NCBI RefSeq assembly: GCF_035989285.1
Contig: NZ_CP108513.1
Location: forward strand, 5,952,001-6,016,000
DNA length: 64,000 nt
Reading direction: 5' to 3'
Source: Streptomyces sp. NBC_01235
GTDB lineage: Bacteria > Actinomycetota > Actinomycetes > Streptomycetales > Streptomycetaceae
In this document: positions 8,740-19,446 of the stretch, piece after piece
Numbering within the stretch: the first letter of the stretch is position 1
Layout of the letters: each line of letters opens with the position of its first letter
Made by a program: the position numbers and the translations under genes
The notes under the pieces: generated by a model
What the model was told of the DNA's origin: nothing
Database searches by the model: none
The model's input: the letters and a program-made list of their open reading frames with translations, nothing else

Positions 8740-8907
8740 ACACTGGGCCCATCGGTCACAGGCGCCACAGTGTGGCCCCATCGTCGTTTGCACGCCAGAT
8801 CGCTGTCAACCTGCGCTAAACCCGTGGGAGTTCAAGGTTCCGTCACAGCTTCCCCACGTACGGAATGATCCACTCCGAACAGGCCGCACGTTCGCTTTCC
8901 CCGCCAT

Positions 8908-10581
<1,674 letters not shown>

Positions 10582-10836
10582 ACGGGCCGGCCGGCCCAGG
10601 CAGGACGCGCCGGTGCCGTTGCCGCCCGGGGAGGTGCTGCTGAGCAGCGTGCCTCTGGACGGCGACGACGGCGGCGGACGGCTGGGCCCGGACACGACGG
10701 TCTGGCCGGCCTGGTTCTGTCTCGGCGAACCGTCCGGGCGAACTGGAAGTGAAACATTCCGGTACGCCCACCTCGTCGGTCCCCAGTGGAGGCACATGTT
10801 TCCTCGTGTGCCCGAATGCCTCTCTGGGGAGGACAG

Positions 10837-13800
10837 TTGCGCAAGAGACTCAACGGACCCGGCAGGGTCGTCATGGCGGCGGCGCTCGCGCTGGCCGCGG
10901 GGGTGGTCACCGCTCTGCCGGCCACCGCCACCGCCGCCCCGTGGTCGGTCTTACCGTCCGCCGCCGCCGCGTCGCCGACCGGCACGGGGACGGCCACCGC
11001 TCCCGTGTCCCACTGGATCACCCTGATCACGGGCGACCGGGTCGGCGTGAGCGCGGCGGGGGAGCCCGTCCGGATCGTGCCCGGCAAGGGGCGCGAGAAC
11101 ATGCCCGTCAAGGTCGAGCGGACCAAGGACCACACCCTGGTCCTCCCGTTCGACGCCCAGCCGCTCATCGACAAGGGCCAGGTCGACGAGCGACTGTTCG
11201 ACATCAGGGAACTCGACGGCGCCGCGTACCGGAAGCACCAGGGGTCGTCGGGCACCGGACTGATCGTCAGCTACCAGGACACGGCTGCGGGCGGCACCGC
11301 GCTGAAGGCGGCCCGGAGCCTGAAGTCCGAGCTGCGGGAGGACGGCGGAGCCAAGGTGCGCCGCTCTCTTCCGACGATCGGCGCCGAGGCCGTCACCGTG
11401 CCCGACGCCGCCACGAAGGACGTCTGGGAGACCCTGACCCGGCCTGCCGGCAAGGCCCTCGATGGACAGCGCACCGCCGACCCCGGGCTGCGCCGGATCT
11501 CCCTCGACGGCATGCGCAGGGCGAGCCTCGACAAGAGCACGGCCCAGATCGGCGTGCCCGCCGCACGGCAGGCCGGTTACGACGGCAAGGGCGTGCGGAT
11601 CGCCGTCCTGGACACCGGCGTCGACGAGACGCACCCCGACCTGCAGGGCCGGCAGGAGGCGGAGCAGAACTTCTCCGCCTCGCCCGACGCCATGGACCGC
11701 TTCGGCCACGGCACGCACGTGGCGTCCATCGCGGCCGGTACGGGAGCGAAGTCCGGCGGCACGTACGAGGGCGTCGCCCCGGGCGCCCGCATCCTCGACG
11801 CGAAGGTGCTCGACGACGACGGGTACGGCAGCGATTCCGACATCGTCGCCGGCATGGAATGGGCGGCCGCCCAGAACGCCGACATCGTCAACCTCAGTCT
11901 GGGGCAACAGGACCGGCCCGGCGTCGACCTGGTGGAAGAGGCCGTCAACCGGCTCTCGACCGAGCACGGCATCCTCTTCGTCGCCGCCGCGGGCAACAGC
12001 GGCCCGGACGCGGGCACCGTCGCGTCGCCCGGGAGCGCCGAGATGGCGCTGTCGGTGGGAGCGGTCGACGGCGACGACGCCGTCGCCCCGTTCTCCGGCC
12101 GTGGTCCGGCCGCCGACGGCACGGTGCTCAAGCCGGACATCACGGCGCCCGGCGTGGACATCACCGCCGCCGTCGCGCCCGACAGCGTGATCTCCCGGAG
12201 GGTCGGTGAGCAGCCGCCCGGATACGCCACGATCTCGGGAACGTCGATGGCCACCCCGCACGTCGCGGGCGCGGCGGCGCTGCTCAAGCAACGGCATCCT
12301 GACTGGACGGGCGCGCAGCTGAAGGCGGCGCTCGTGGCCGGTGCACGGCCGTCCGGCGCGGGTGCGCTCGTGGAGGGCGGCGGTCGCGTCGACGTCGCCG
12401 CGGCGATCGGGCAGACGGTGGTCGCCGAGCCCACGTCGCTGGCGTTCGCCCGCCAGTCCTACCCGCACGCGGACGACGAGCCCGTCGCCAAGCAGCTCAC
12501 CTACCGCAACCTCGGCGGCGAGCCGGTCACCTTCGACCTGTCGGTGGCCGCCACCGGACCCGACGGAAAGGCCGCGCCGGCGGGCATGTTCACGCTCGAC
12601 GCCCAGCGGCTGACCGTCCCCGCGAACGGGACGGCCACGGTCGGTCTGACGGCCGACACCCGACCGGGCGGCGACGTCAACGGCGTGTACACGGCGGTCG
12701 TGACGGCCGGCGGCGCGGGCCAGTCCGTCAGGACGAGGGCGGCCGTCGAGCGCGAGATCGAGACGTACGACGTGACGGTGCGCCACCTCGACGCCGACGG
12801 CGAGCCGGCCACCGCATACTGGCCCTCCCTCAACGCGCTCACCGGTTCCGGCGTCGGGCACGAGGTCGACGCGAAGAACACCTCGACCGGCGTCTACTCG
12901 GCGCGTCTGCCGAAGGGGATCTACTACCTCGACGCCACGATCGGCGGCTCGGACGGGAGCCGGAGCATGATCACGGCGCCGCACTTCGAGGTCACGAAGG
13001 ACACGACGGTCACGCTGGACGCGCGCACCGCGAAGCCGATCGAGATCACCGGTCCCGATCCGGACGCGGAACGGGTGTACGCCGAGATGTTCACCGAGCT
13101 CAACACCTCTGAGCTCGGCATCTCGGCCGGTCTGCTCGGCACCTCCTTCGCGACCCTCCGCAGCGCACAGCTCGGCCCGGACTTCTCGACCGAGGGCACC
13201 CTGTACCAGGGTTTCAGCGCGCTCGACGTCAACGGCACGAAGCAGTACCGCCTCGCCTACGGCGACAAGGTGACCCGGCTGGCCACGGGCTTCGAACGGC
13301 AGGCGAAACCGGCGGACCTGGCGAAGATCGGCACCCGGCTGGGGGCCACGGTCCCCGGAAAGCAGGGGGTGCTCATGGCTCAACCGTTCGTCCCGGGCAT
13401 CTTCGGCTCCATCTTCACCCCGGGCGTGGCGCGTCCGCTGCCCGTGGCGACGACCACCTACGTGACGACGGGCACCGACTGGGCCATCGGCCTGGATCAG
13501 CTCGACGACACGGCGAGCTATCCCGAGCTGTCGCACGGTGCGGGGATCCAGCACTACGAAGCCGGTAAGTCCTACCGCCGTGACCTGGGCATCGGGGTCT
13601 TCGGCCCGGCGCTGACGACGCGCGAGAGCGAGGGCGTCACGCGCAACGGCGACCAGATCACGGGCTGTCTCAGCCTCCTCAGGGACGGCACGGGCAACTC
13701 GGGCTACGGCAACGACGACACCCGCTCGGCCACGCTGTACCGGGACGGGGTCGAGGTCGCTTCCTCGCCGTACCTCCTGAGCTGCGGGAACGGTGTCACC

Positions 13801-14226
13801 GTCCCGGCGGAGGCCGGTGACTTCCGGCTCACGGCGACGGCCACCCGCGGCGGCCCCTCCGCCACGCCCACCGAGGTCGAGGCGACCTGGACCTTCGCCT
13901 CCGGCCACACCACCGCCGAGGAGGCACTGCCCATCTCGGTGGTCCGTTTCGCGCCGCACCTCGACGGCGACTCGACGGCCCCTGCCGGGGCGGTCACCTG
14001 GGTGCCGGTGACCGTTGTCGGTGCGGCAGCGGGCGCGAACCTCAAGTCGCTCACCGTCGAGATCAGTTACGACGGCAAGACCTGGAAGAAGGTGGCGGTG
14101 GGCAAGCTGGGGATCATCGTCCGCACCCCGGCGGCCGGCCAGAGCATCTCGCTGCGCGCCGCCGTCGTCGACAAGCAGGGCAACACCCTCACCCAGACGA
14201 TCCACAACGCCTACCGGGGCAAGTGA
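10837..14226 (+). CDS. Large secreted S8 (subtilisin-like) serine protease
   Basis: Extracellular endopeptidase of ~1129 aa. I chose TTG at 10837 because it follows a strong ribosome site (ggggagga) and opens the signal peptide; the frame also allows GTG at 10786. After the signal peptide (ending ...ATATAAPW) comes a ~190-aa propeptide region (SHWITLITGDRV), then the S8 domain with triad Asp (VLDTGVDETHPDL, codon 11611), His (FGHGTHVAS, codon 11707), oxyanion Asn (AAAGNSGP) and Ser (GTSMATPHVAG, codon 12244). About 600 residues of beta-rich C-terminal domains follow. Streptomyces encode several such SHWITLITGDRV proteases. A strong terminator follows. Confidence 0.9.
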   Translation: MRKRLNGPGRVVMAAALALAAGVVTALPATATAAPWSVLPSAAAASPTGTGTATAPVSHWITLITGDRVGVSAAGEPVRIVPGKGRENMPVKVERTKDHTLVLPFDAQPLIDKGQVDERLFDIRELDGAAYRKHQGSSGTGLIVSYQDTAAGGTALKAARSLKSELREDGGAKVRRSLPTIGAEAVTVPDAATKDVWETLTRPAGKALDGQRTADPGLRRISLDGMRRASLDKSTAQIGVPAARQAGYDGKGVRIAVLDTGVDETHPDLQGRQEAEQNFSASPDAMDRFGHGTHVASIAAGTGAKSGGTYEGVAPGARILDAKVLDDDGYGSDSDIVAGMEWAAAQNADIVNLSLGQQDRPGVDLVEEAVNRLSTEHGILFVAAAGNSGPDAGTVASPGSAEMALSVGAVDGDDAVAPFSGRGPAADGTVLKPDITAPGVDITAAVAPDSVISRRVGEQPPGYATISGTSMATPHVAGAAALLKQRHPDWTGAQLKAALVAGARPSGAGALVEGGGRVDVAAAIGQTVVAEPTSLAFARQSYPHADDEPVAKQLTYRNLGGEPVTFDLSVAATGPDGKAAPAGMFTLDAQRLTVPANGTATVGLTADTRPGGDVNGVYTAVVTAGGAGQSVRTRAAVEREIETYDVTVRHLDADGEPATAYWPSLNALTGSGVGHEVDAKNTSTGVYSARLPKGIYYLDATIGGSDGSRSMITAPHFEVTKDTTVTLDARTAKPIEITGPDPDAERVYAEMFTELNTSELGISAGLLGTSFATLRSAQLGPDFSTEGTLYQGFSALDVNGTKQYRLAYGDKVTRLATGFERQAKPADLAKIGTRLGATVPGKQGVLMAQPFVPGIFGSIFTPGVARPLPVATTTYVTTGTDWAIGLDQLDDTASYPELSHGAGIQHYEAGKSYRRDLGIGVFGPALTTRESEGVTRNGDQITGCLSLLRDGTGNSGYGNDDTRSATLYRDGVEVASSPYLLSCGNGVTVPAEAGDFRLTATATRGGPSATPTEVEATWTFASGHTTAEEALPISVVRFAPHLDGDSTAPAGAVTWVPVTVVGAAAGANLKSLTVEISYDGKTWKKVAVGKLGIIVRTPAAGQSISLRAAVVDKQGNTLTQTIHNAYRGK

Positions 14227-14240
14227 CCCCGTACGGCAAC

Positions 14241-14280
14241 GGAGCGGCCCGGTCGACATACCCGTCGACCGGGCCGCTCC
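14241..14280. terminator. Strong bidirectional terminator
   Basis: Perfect 17-bp stem (ggagcggcccggtcgac / gtcgaccgggccgctcc) with a 6-base loop, between the convergent S8 protease and DUF4142 genes. Confidence 0.85.
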
Positions 14281-14306
14281 ACCTGCAAGAAGTGTCCTTC
14301 TGAGGG

Positions 14307-15047
14307 CTACTGGCCGCTCACGGCCTTGCCGAGGTCCAGGGGGGTGGAGGTGGCGTTCGGCGGCGGGGTGAGCACGATCAGCTGCTGACCGGCCGGCGGG
14401 ACCGGCGGGGTCATGTCCGACTGGGGCAGCTTCGGCGGGGTCGTCTGGTTGAACAGCGTGGTGTCGAAGTCGACCAGGCCGGTCTGCTCCATCACCGTGA
14501 TGTGGTCCAGAACGGTGTCGTTGGCCTGGTCGGCCAGGGAGCGTATCAGCGTGTTCTTCGTCGTCGAGCGGATCTTCGCAATGGTGTTGAAGATCGAACC
14601 GTGCGTCATGCGCAGGATGTTGGCGAAGTCGACGTCGAACTGCTTGCCCTGGTCCGCCTTGAGGGTGTTGACGAAGCCCTCCTGCTGCGGACTGGCCACG
14701 TTGGGGATCGTGATGTTCAACATCGGCGCGATCTTGCGGCAGGACTCGTCCAGCGCCGCGTGCCCGTCGATCAGGTGCTGGCTGGCGGTGAGGACGCCCT
14801 TGCTCTGCCCCTTCTGCAGCCCGATCTGTCCCACCGGGTACTCCCACAGGCCGGCTGCCCGCACTGCCACCACGAAGGACCGGTCCCCTTCCGTCAACGG
14901 CCCCCACTGTGTGTTGGCGATGACCCGGTCGGTGGACGTCGACACGGTGGAAAGCCCAAGCATCGATGGGTACGCGAGGGCGCCGAGCGTCAGTGTCAAC
15001 GCGCCGCCCACGAAGAGAGTTCCCATCGCGTTCCGCGAAAGTGGCAC
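14307..15047 (-). CDS. DUF4142-family exported protein
   Basis: 246 aa from the GTG at 15047, chosen for its ribosome site (aggagg four bases ahead). An N-terminal hydrophobic segment (GTLFVGGALTLTLGALAY) acts as signal or anchor. The body is a four-helix DUF4142 domain (FVVAVRAAGLWEYPVGQIGL; ...HAALDESCRKIAP; DFANILRMTHGSIFNTIA), a fold with ferritin-like helices of unknown activity. The tail is proline-rich. Divergent from the MOSC gene. Family call is by pattern. Confidence 0.8.
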   Translation of the reverse strand: MPLSRNAMGTLFVGGALTLTLGALAYPSMLGLSTVSTSTDRVIANTQWGPLTEGDRSFVVAVRAAGLWEYPVGQIGLQKGQSKGVLTASQHLIDGHAALDESCRKIAPMLNITIPNVASPQQEGFVNTLKADQGKQFDVDFANILRMTHGSIFNTIAKIRSTTKNTLIRSLADQANDTVLDHITVMEQTGLVDFDTTLFNQTTPPKLPQSDMTPPVPPAGQQLIVLTPPPNATSTPLDLGKAVSGQ

Positions 15048-15191
15048 CGTTCCTCCTGCCCGGTTGGGGAATCCGCCGATGTGCCGTCGATGTGTCGTCG
15101 CCCGGCGGGTCGGACAGAGAGAAATACGAACGCGAGCCGGTTCGGACTCACCGAGCCGGCAAAAAACTTTGGTGACGAAGGGGCGTGGGGG

Positions 15192-15920
15192 ATGGCAGCG
15201 AGGCTGGTCGGCATCACGTACTACCCGGTGAAGGGCTGCGCGGGAACGGCGCTCACGGAGGCGACCCTGACGCACGCCGGACTGCTGAACGACCGCACCT
15301 ACGCGGTCGCCGACGAGAAGGGCGACCTGCGCTGGCAGTGGGGCGATCCCCAACTGGCCCTGATCACGCCAGAGTTGACGGAATCCGGCGAACTGATCCT
15401 GAAGGCGCCGGACAGGCCGCCGGTCATGGCGCAGGACGGTGGGGACGTGAACGCCTGGCTCACGGACGTCCTGGGCACCCCGAGCACCCTGGTCCGCGCA
15501 CCGGCAGGCAACGCCAACCGTCTGCACGTCATCTCCCGCTCCAGCCTGGACGCCCTGAACCACCGCATCACCGAACGCGGGGCCGCCCCCGTCCCCATGA
15601 CCCGCTTCCGCCCGAACCTGGTGGTGGACGGCTGGCACACCCCGCACACGGAGAACGGCGCGGCGCGTCTGTCCATCGCCGGCACCGAACTGGCCTTCAC
15701 CGAGGGAACGGTCCGCTGCGCGATCACGATGGTCGACCAGACCACCGGCCGCCGATCGGGCCCGGAACCCCTGCGCACCCTCGCGGACCACCGCCGCGCG
15801 GCCGACGGCGGAGTCGTCTTCGGCGCGTACTTCGAGGTCCGGCGCGAGGGGAAGATATCGGTCGGGGACGAGGTACTCCTACCCGAGGAGGATCAGACGT
15901 CCGTGACGAGCAGCCGGTAA
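15192..15920 (+). CDS. MOSC-domain protein
   Basis: 242 aa. N-terminal MOSC beta-barrel (residues ~5-110, YYPVKGCAGTALTEATLTHAGLLNDRTYAV) and C-terminal MOSC domain (~115-240, with FRPNLVVDGWHTPH and the conserved-Cys region GTVRCAITMVDQTTGRRSGPEPLRTLADHR). Related proteins (YcbX, mARC) use the molybdenum cofactor to reduce N-hydroxylated compounds. The family's Cys is present in GTVRCA. ATG at 15192 follows a gggg-rich stretch. It overlaps the methyltransferase remnant on the other strand. Confidence 0.88.
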   Translation: MAARLVGITYYPVKGCAGTALTEATLTHAGLLNDRTYAVADEKGDLRWQWGDPQLALITPELTESGELILKAPDRPPVMAQDGGDVNAWLTDVLGTPSTLVRAPAGNANRLHVISRSSLDALNHRITERGAAPVPMTRFRPNLVVDGWHTPHTENGAARLSIAGTELAFTEGTVRCAITMVDQTTGRRSGPEPLRTLADHRRAADGGVVFGAYFEVRREGKISVGDEVLLPEEDQTSVTSSR

Positions 15921-16096
15921 CCGACGTCGACGGCGTCGAGGCCGAGCGGCTCGGAGTGGTGGCGGCGCCAACGACCAGTCGCCAGATCCTCCTCGAGCGC
16001 CGCGAGCCCGGGCGCGGAGCACCTCCTCACCGGTCTGCGCGAGCAGCGAGATCCCGGCTCGCGGTGGGTGCGCAGGGCGCGGTTCATGGTGTGCAC
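15893..16096 (-). pseudogene. C-terminal remnant of a SAM methyltransferase
   Basis: A 67-codon frame whose end (LEEDLATGRWRRHHSEPLGL, then DVGYRLLVTDV) matches the usual last strands of class I SAM-dependent methyltransferases in Streptomyces. The SAM-binding Rossmann core is absent, and the frame overlaps the 3' end of the MOSC gene. Best read as a 3' gene scrap. Moderate-low certainty. Confidence 0.4.
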
Positions 16097-16289
16097 GCGG
16101 AGTGACTCCTGGACGCTGCGCCGGGCGGGACCATGTTCCGCCGGTGGGGTTCTCCCGGACCGCGACCCCGTTCGTGGGCTGGGTTCTGACCTGGCTTTGC
16201 CGAGATTGGCGAAGCCTTGACCGCTTCGCGGGGCATTCCGGGCGAGTTCGCGGGCGAGTCCTGGTGAACCCTCGGCCTAGATTCGCCGC

Positions 16290-17000
16290 ATGTCCATGCC
16301 ACAGCGGCCCCACCGGCCCGTAAGGGCTGCCGCCACGCGTCCCCTCCCTGTCCTGCCCTACCGCAAGCCCACCAAGGGCCGCGACTACTGGGTGATCGAC
16401 GACGTCTTCCCCGAGGCCGACATCGAGGGGATCCGCGCGCGCTGCCTCGCCAAGGACGACTGGGTCGAGGGATACCCGTACACCTCGGAGAGCTGGCCCG
16501 GACTGCGCACCATGCCGGGGCTGGAGCCGGGCGAACTCGGGCGGGTGGAGCGGCTGGTGCGGAAGGCGACGGGGGCGCAGAGGCTGTGGGTGCAGCAGGC
16601 GCCCGGCGGCGGCACCCTCAACCACAACTGCATCCAGGTGGTAGGCGAGGGGGAGAGCACGCCCCGGCCGCACTCCGACTCGCGTGCGCTGTGCCGGTAC
16701 GCCGCCGTGCTGTACCTCAACCCGTCCGTGCCCAAGGACTGCGGGACCAGCTTCTACCGGCAGTCCCTGGCCGGCGGGCGGCTCGGCGGCAACGTCGTCC
16801 AGGCCCCGCACAACAACCTCGTCGAAGCCCTCGGTACCCGGTTCGTCGCGCCGGACGCCTTCGAGGAGGACGTACGGGTGCCCCACAAGTACAACCGGCT
16901 GCTCCTCTACAACGCCAACCTCATCCACAGCGCGACCGGTTACTCCGGTACGACGCTTGAGGAGAAGCGGATGACGGCCGTCTTCTTCTGGATGGCCTGA
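16290..17000 (+). CDS. DUF6445-type Fe(II)/2OG dioxygenase-like protein
   Basis: 236 aa. The core resembles the double-stranded beta-helix of Fe(II)/2-oxoglutarate oxygenases: an H-x-D pair (PRPHSDSRALCRYAAVLYL), a distal His (NANLIHSATGYSG) and a nearby Arg/Lys. The mid region NHNCIQVVGEG fits the family. Substrate unknown; the name DUF6445 is from memory. Start ATG at 16290. Not obviously in an operon; convergent with a lipoprotein gene eight bases away. Confidence 0.7.
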   Translation: MSMPQRPHRPVRAAATRPLPVLPYRKPTKGRDYWVIDDVFPEADIEGIRARCLAKDDWVEGYPYTSESWPGLRTMPGLEPGELGRVERLVRKATGAQRLWVQQAPGGGTLNHNCIQVVGEGESTPRPHSDSRALCRYAAVLYLNPSVPKDCGTSFYRQSLAGGRLGGNVVQAPHNNLVEALGTRFVAPDAFEEDVRVPHKYNRLLLYNANLIHSATGYSGTTLEEKRMTAVFFWMA

Positions 17001-17007
17001 GCCCGCG

Positions 17008-17520
17008 TCAGTACCGCACCGCCCGGGCCACCTCCGTCTTCACCGCGCCGGAGAGTGTGCGGTTGCTGCGGGCGGTGGCCTTGCCGGTCTTGCCGGCCGG
17101 GACGTCCGAGACGGTGACGAGGACCGTGTCGAGCCGGTTGCCCCCGGAGTCCTTGAAGTCGACCTGGACGGCGAAGGACTTCGTCGAGTCGGCGCTGTTG
17201 GTGACGGTGACCTCGACCGTGCTGCGGTCGCCGTCGGTGCCCGGCGTGCCGAGCTTCACGTCGCCCTCGACGTCCACCCCGCCCTTGATCTGGTCGAGCT
17301 CGCGGCCCACCTCCGCCGTCGCCGAGGCGAACGCCGACGATGCCTCGGAGGCGAGGGAGGACGCGGCCGCGGTGGCCTCCCTGCCCAGCGACTCGGCGGC
17401 GGAGGCGGCCTTGCTGGCCGCCGACGACACGGACGAGGGGGTGTTGTCGTCCGAGCAGCCGGTGAGTGCGACGGCGCAGATCGCCGCCGTCAGCGCCAGC
17501 ACGCCCTTGGTGCGCGGCAT
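17008..17520 (-). CDS. Putative lipoprotein with helical linker and FxLYD-like domain
   Basis: 170 aa from ATG at 17520, which has caggaggc just upstream. Lipobox ALTGC/SDDN (Cys ~22). Residues ~28-75 are an Ala/Ser/Glu-rich amphipathic helix. The last ~90 residues form a small beta domain (STVEVTVTNSADSTKSFAV...VTVSDVPAGKTGKATA), as in FxLYD extracellular domains. Membrane-anchored, function unknown. Confidence 0.78.
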   Translation of the reverse strand: MPRTKGVLALTAAICAVALTGCSDDNTPSSVSSAASKAASAAESLGREATAAASSLASEASSAFASATAEVGRELDQIKGGVDVEGDVKLGTPGTDGDRSTVEVTVTNSADSTKSFAVQVDFKDSGGNRLDTVLVTVSDVPAGKTGKATARSNRTLSGAVKTEVARAVRY

Positions 17521-17699
17521 CGTGCCTCCTGTTGGTTCCCGCGGGCCTTCCTCCAGTGAAGGGGCGGTCGGCGCCGTCCGCATGCCGGCTCACCCGTACG
17601 GCGCACCCCCGTGGTGACGGCCCTCACCCGGACGGATGGTCGACATGGACAGCAGGATGAAGGCCTAGGCCGGCCACCTACACGGAAACGGGCAGCGCC

Positions 17700-18212
17700 A
17701 TGAGAGACCAGTCGTACTCCCAGCCGCCGCAGTCGCAGGGGCCCCCGGTCTGGGACCCGTCCCACCAGGGCACGGGCACGCCCGGCCGGGCCGCGCCCCC
17801 GCGGGCGGGCGGCGGGCTCGCCGCCGGGGGTGTCCTCTTCGCGGGCGTGCTCATGTTCGTGAGCGGGCTTCTCGCCGTCTTCCAGGGCATCGCCGCGATC
17901 GCCGAGGACGACGTCTACGCCCGGGTCGGCGACTACGTCTACGAGATGAACCTGACCGGCTGGGGCTGGGTCCTGCTGATCGTGGGGGTCGTGGCGGCGG
18001 TGACCGGCTTCGGGCTGCTCAAGGGGGCCGAGAGCGCCGAGTGGGCCCGGATCGGCGGCATCGTGCTGGCTTCCCTGAGCCTGGTCCTGCAGTTCCTGTT
18101 CCTGCCGTACGCGCCGTTCTGGGCGGTCGTCCAGATCGCCATCGACGTCTTCGTGATCTGGGCGCTGGCGGCCGTCCACCGTCCGCCCGTCACCCCTCAC
18201 GCGGGCGTGTGA
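17700..18212 (+). CDS. Four-TM small membrane protein (DUF7144-like)
   Basis: 170 aa. A ~40-residue Pro/Gly/Gln-rich cytoplasmic N-terminus, then four hydrophobic helices (GGVLFAGVLMFVSGLLAVFQ; GWGWVLLIVGVVAAVTGFGL; IGGIVLASLSLVLQFLFLP; FWAVVQIAIDVFVIWALAAV). The pattern is that of a very common actinobacterial integral membrane family of unknown function. ATG at 17700. Followed by a terminator hairpin. Confidence 0.82.
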   Translation: MRDQSYSQPPQSQGPPVWDPSHQGTGTPGRAAPPRAGGGLAAGGVLFAGVLMFVSGLLAVFQGIAAIAEDDVYARVGDYVYEMNLTGWGWVLLIVGVVAAVTGFGLLKGAESAEWARIGGIVLASLSLVLQFLFLPYAPFWAVVQIAIDVFVIWALAAVHRPPVTPHAGV

Positions 18213-18240
18213 ACACCGTCCCCTGTCCCGGCGGCACGCC

Positions 18241-18268
18241 GGGCTGCCCCGGGTCGGCGGGGCAGCCC
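18241..18268 (+). terminator. Terminator after membrane-protein gene
   Basis: Perfect 10-bp stem (gggctgcccc / ggggcagccc) with an 8-base loop, 28 bases after the stop. Confidence 0.75.
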
Positions 18269-18414
18269 CCACGTATCCCCGGGTGCACGGCTCGCGTAGG
18301 GCTCGCGTACGACCCGCCTACGTGAGTGTGACCCGGATCACATTCCGATCTGTCGCGTCCCGGCCGGGTCGTCTGTCCCATGGGTGTCACCGTCGACCCA
18401 GGGAGTGACTGACC

Positions 18415-18576
18415 ATGAGGTACGACGGCCACCGCATCGTCGTCCTCGGCGCCGGCTGCACCGGCATGCTCGCCGCGATCCGGCTGTCCCACCGGACACG
18501 GCGCACGGGCGCGAGCGTCACGTTGGTCAACCCGGAGAAACCGGGGGGACGGCGAAAGAACGGCCCCGTGGCCTGA
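18415..18576 (+). pseudogene. 5' fragment of an NADH dehydrogenase-type flavoprotein
   Basis: 53 codons. MRYDGHRIVVLGAGCTGMLA is a FAD-binding dinucleotide fold start (GAGxxG) as in NDH-2-like oxidoreductases. The frame then diverges (EKPGGRRKNGPVA, stop) exactly where it meets the 3' end of the opposite-strand M23 gene. Normal proteins are ~400 aa. It keeps its own promoter region and start; only the first ~40 residues survive. A rearrangement breakpoint lies near 18534. Confidence 0.7.
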
Positions 18577-19384
18577 CGGACACGTCCACGGCCTTGCGGC
18601 GCAGCCAGGGCAGGGGCGACACCGCGGAGCCGATGTAGGGGGTGATCCGCACCTCGAAGTGGAGGTGCGGGCCGGTGACGTTGCCGGACGCGCCGGACAG
18701 GCCGATGCGCTGGCCGGCCGTCACACGCGCCCCCTTGCGTACGTCGATGCGGGACAGATGGGCGTACAGCGTGAAGTAGCCGTCGCCGTGCCGGATCAGG
18801 ACCTGGTTGCCGAAGCCGTCGCCGCAGGTCGTCGCGCGGACGGTGCCGGAGCCGACGGCGTACACGGGTGTACCGGAGGCAACGGCGAAGTCCTGGCCGG
18901 TGTGACGGTGCATCCAGTGGGAGCCCTTCGCGGCGTAGCCGGCGGAGAGCCGGTAGCGTCGGGTCGGGGCGGTCCAGAGCTTGGCGCGCCGCCCGGACGA
19001 GGACGAAGCCGGGGACGAGGCTGAAGGCGAGGCCGGGCGGCTGCGGTTTCCGAACGGGCAGTGGCCGTCCCGCCCGGACGGATCGACGGCGACCGGGTCC
19101 CCGGAGTCCCGCCCCGCGGCCCGCAGCATGTCCCACAGGTCCGCCCGGAGGGCCTTGCGACGGCGTTCGGCGTTCTTGATCCGCGTGGGGAGAGCGTCGG
19201 TTTCCCGGAGCCGGTCGACCCGCTCGCGAGCCTGCTCGTGCGCGCGGACGGCACGGGCGGCGGCCGTGCGCGACCCGTCGCTCCCGGCTCGGGCGGGCAC
19301 GGCGGCGAGCGCGAGCAGGAGGAGGGCGAGCAAGGCGGCCGCCCCCGTCGCTGCACGCGGGTGCGCGTGGTGTTCTCGTCCCAT
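18527..19384 (-). CDS. Secreted M23 (LytM) peptidase
   Basis: 285 aa, exported by an N-terminal signal peptide (TGAAALLALLLLALAAVPARA). A basic/coiled segment spans ~40-110 (AVRAHEQARERVDRLRETDA). The C-terminal peptidase-M23 domain has zinc ligands HTGQDFAVASGTPV (HxxxD) and GPHLHFEVR (HxH). It would cleave peptidoglycan cross-links or, if degenerate, regulate other hydrolases; all key residues are present. Its 3' end overlaps the truncated NDH fragment on the other strand, so the last residues may be new sequence. Start ATG at 19384. Confidence 0.87.
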   Translation of the reverse strand: MGREHHAHPRAATGAAALLALLLLALAAVPARAGSDGSRTAAARAVRAHEQARERVDRLRETDALPTRIKNAERRRKALRADLWDMLRAAGRDSGDPVAVDPSGRDGHCPFGNRSRPASPSASSPASSSSGRRAKLWTAPTRRYRLSAGYAAKGSHWMHRHTGQDFAVASGTPVYAVGSGTVRATTCGDGFGNQVLIRHGDGYFTLYAHLSRIDVRKGARVTAGQRIGLSGASGNVTGPHLHFEVRITPYIGSAVSPLPWLRRKAVDVSVRPRGRSFAVPPVSPG

Positions 19385-19446
19385 CGTGTGATCATCGGCC
19401 GGGCGGGGCGGCCTGGCACGGTACGCGCCCGGAGGGCGGGCAGCGT

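Noticed and set aside
10951..14907. 1318-codon open frame on the minus strand opposite the S8 protease
   Set aside because: It is the mirror of GC-rich third positions; it has no family features, and the sense strand encodes an unmistakable protease with its full catalytic triad.
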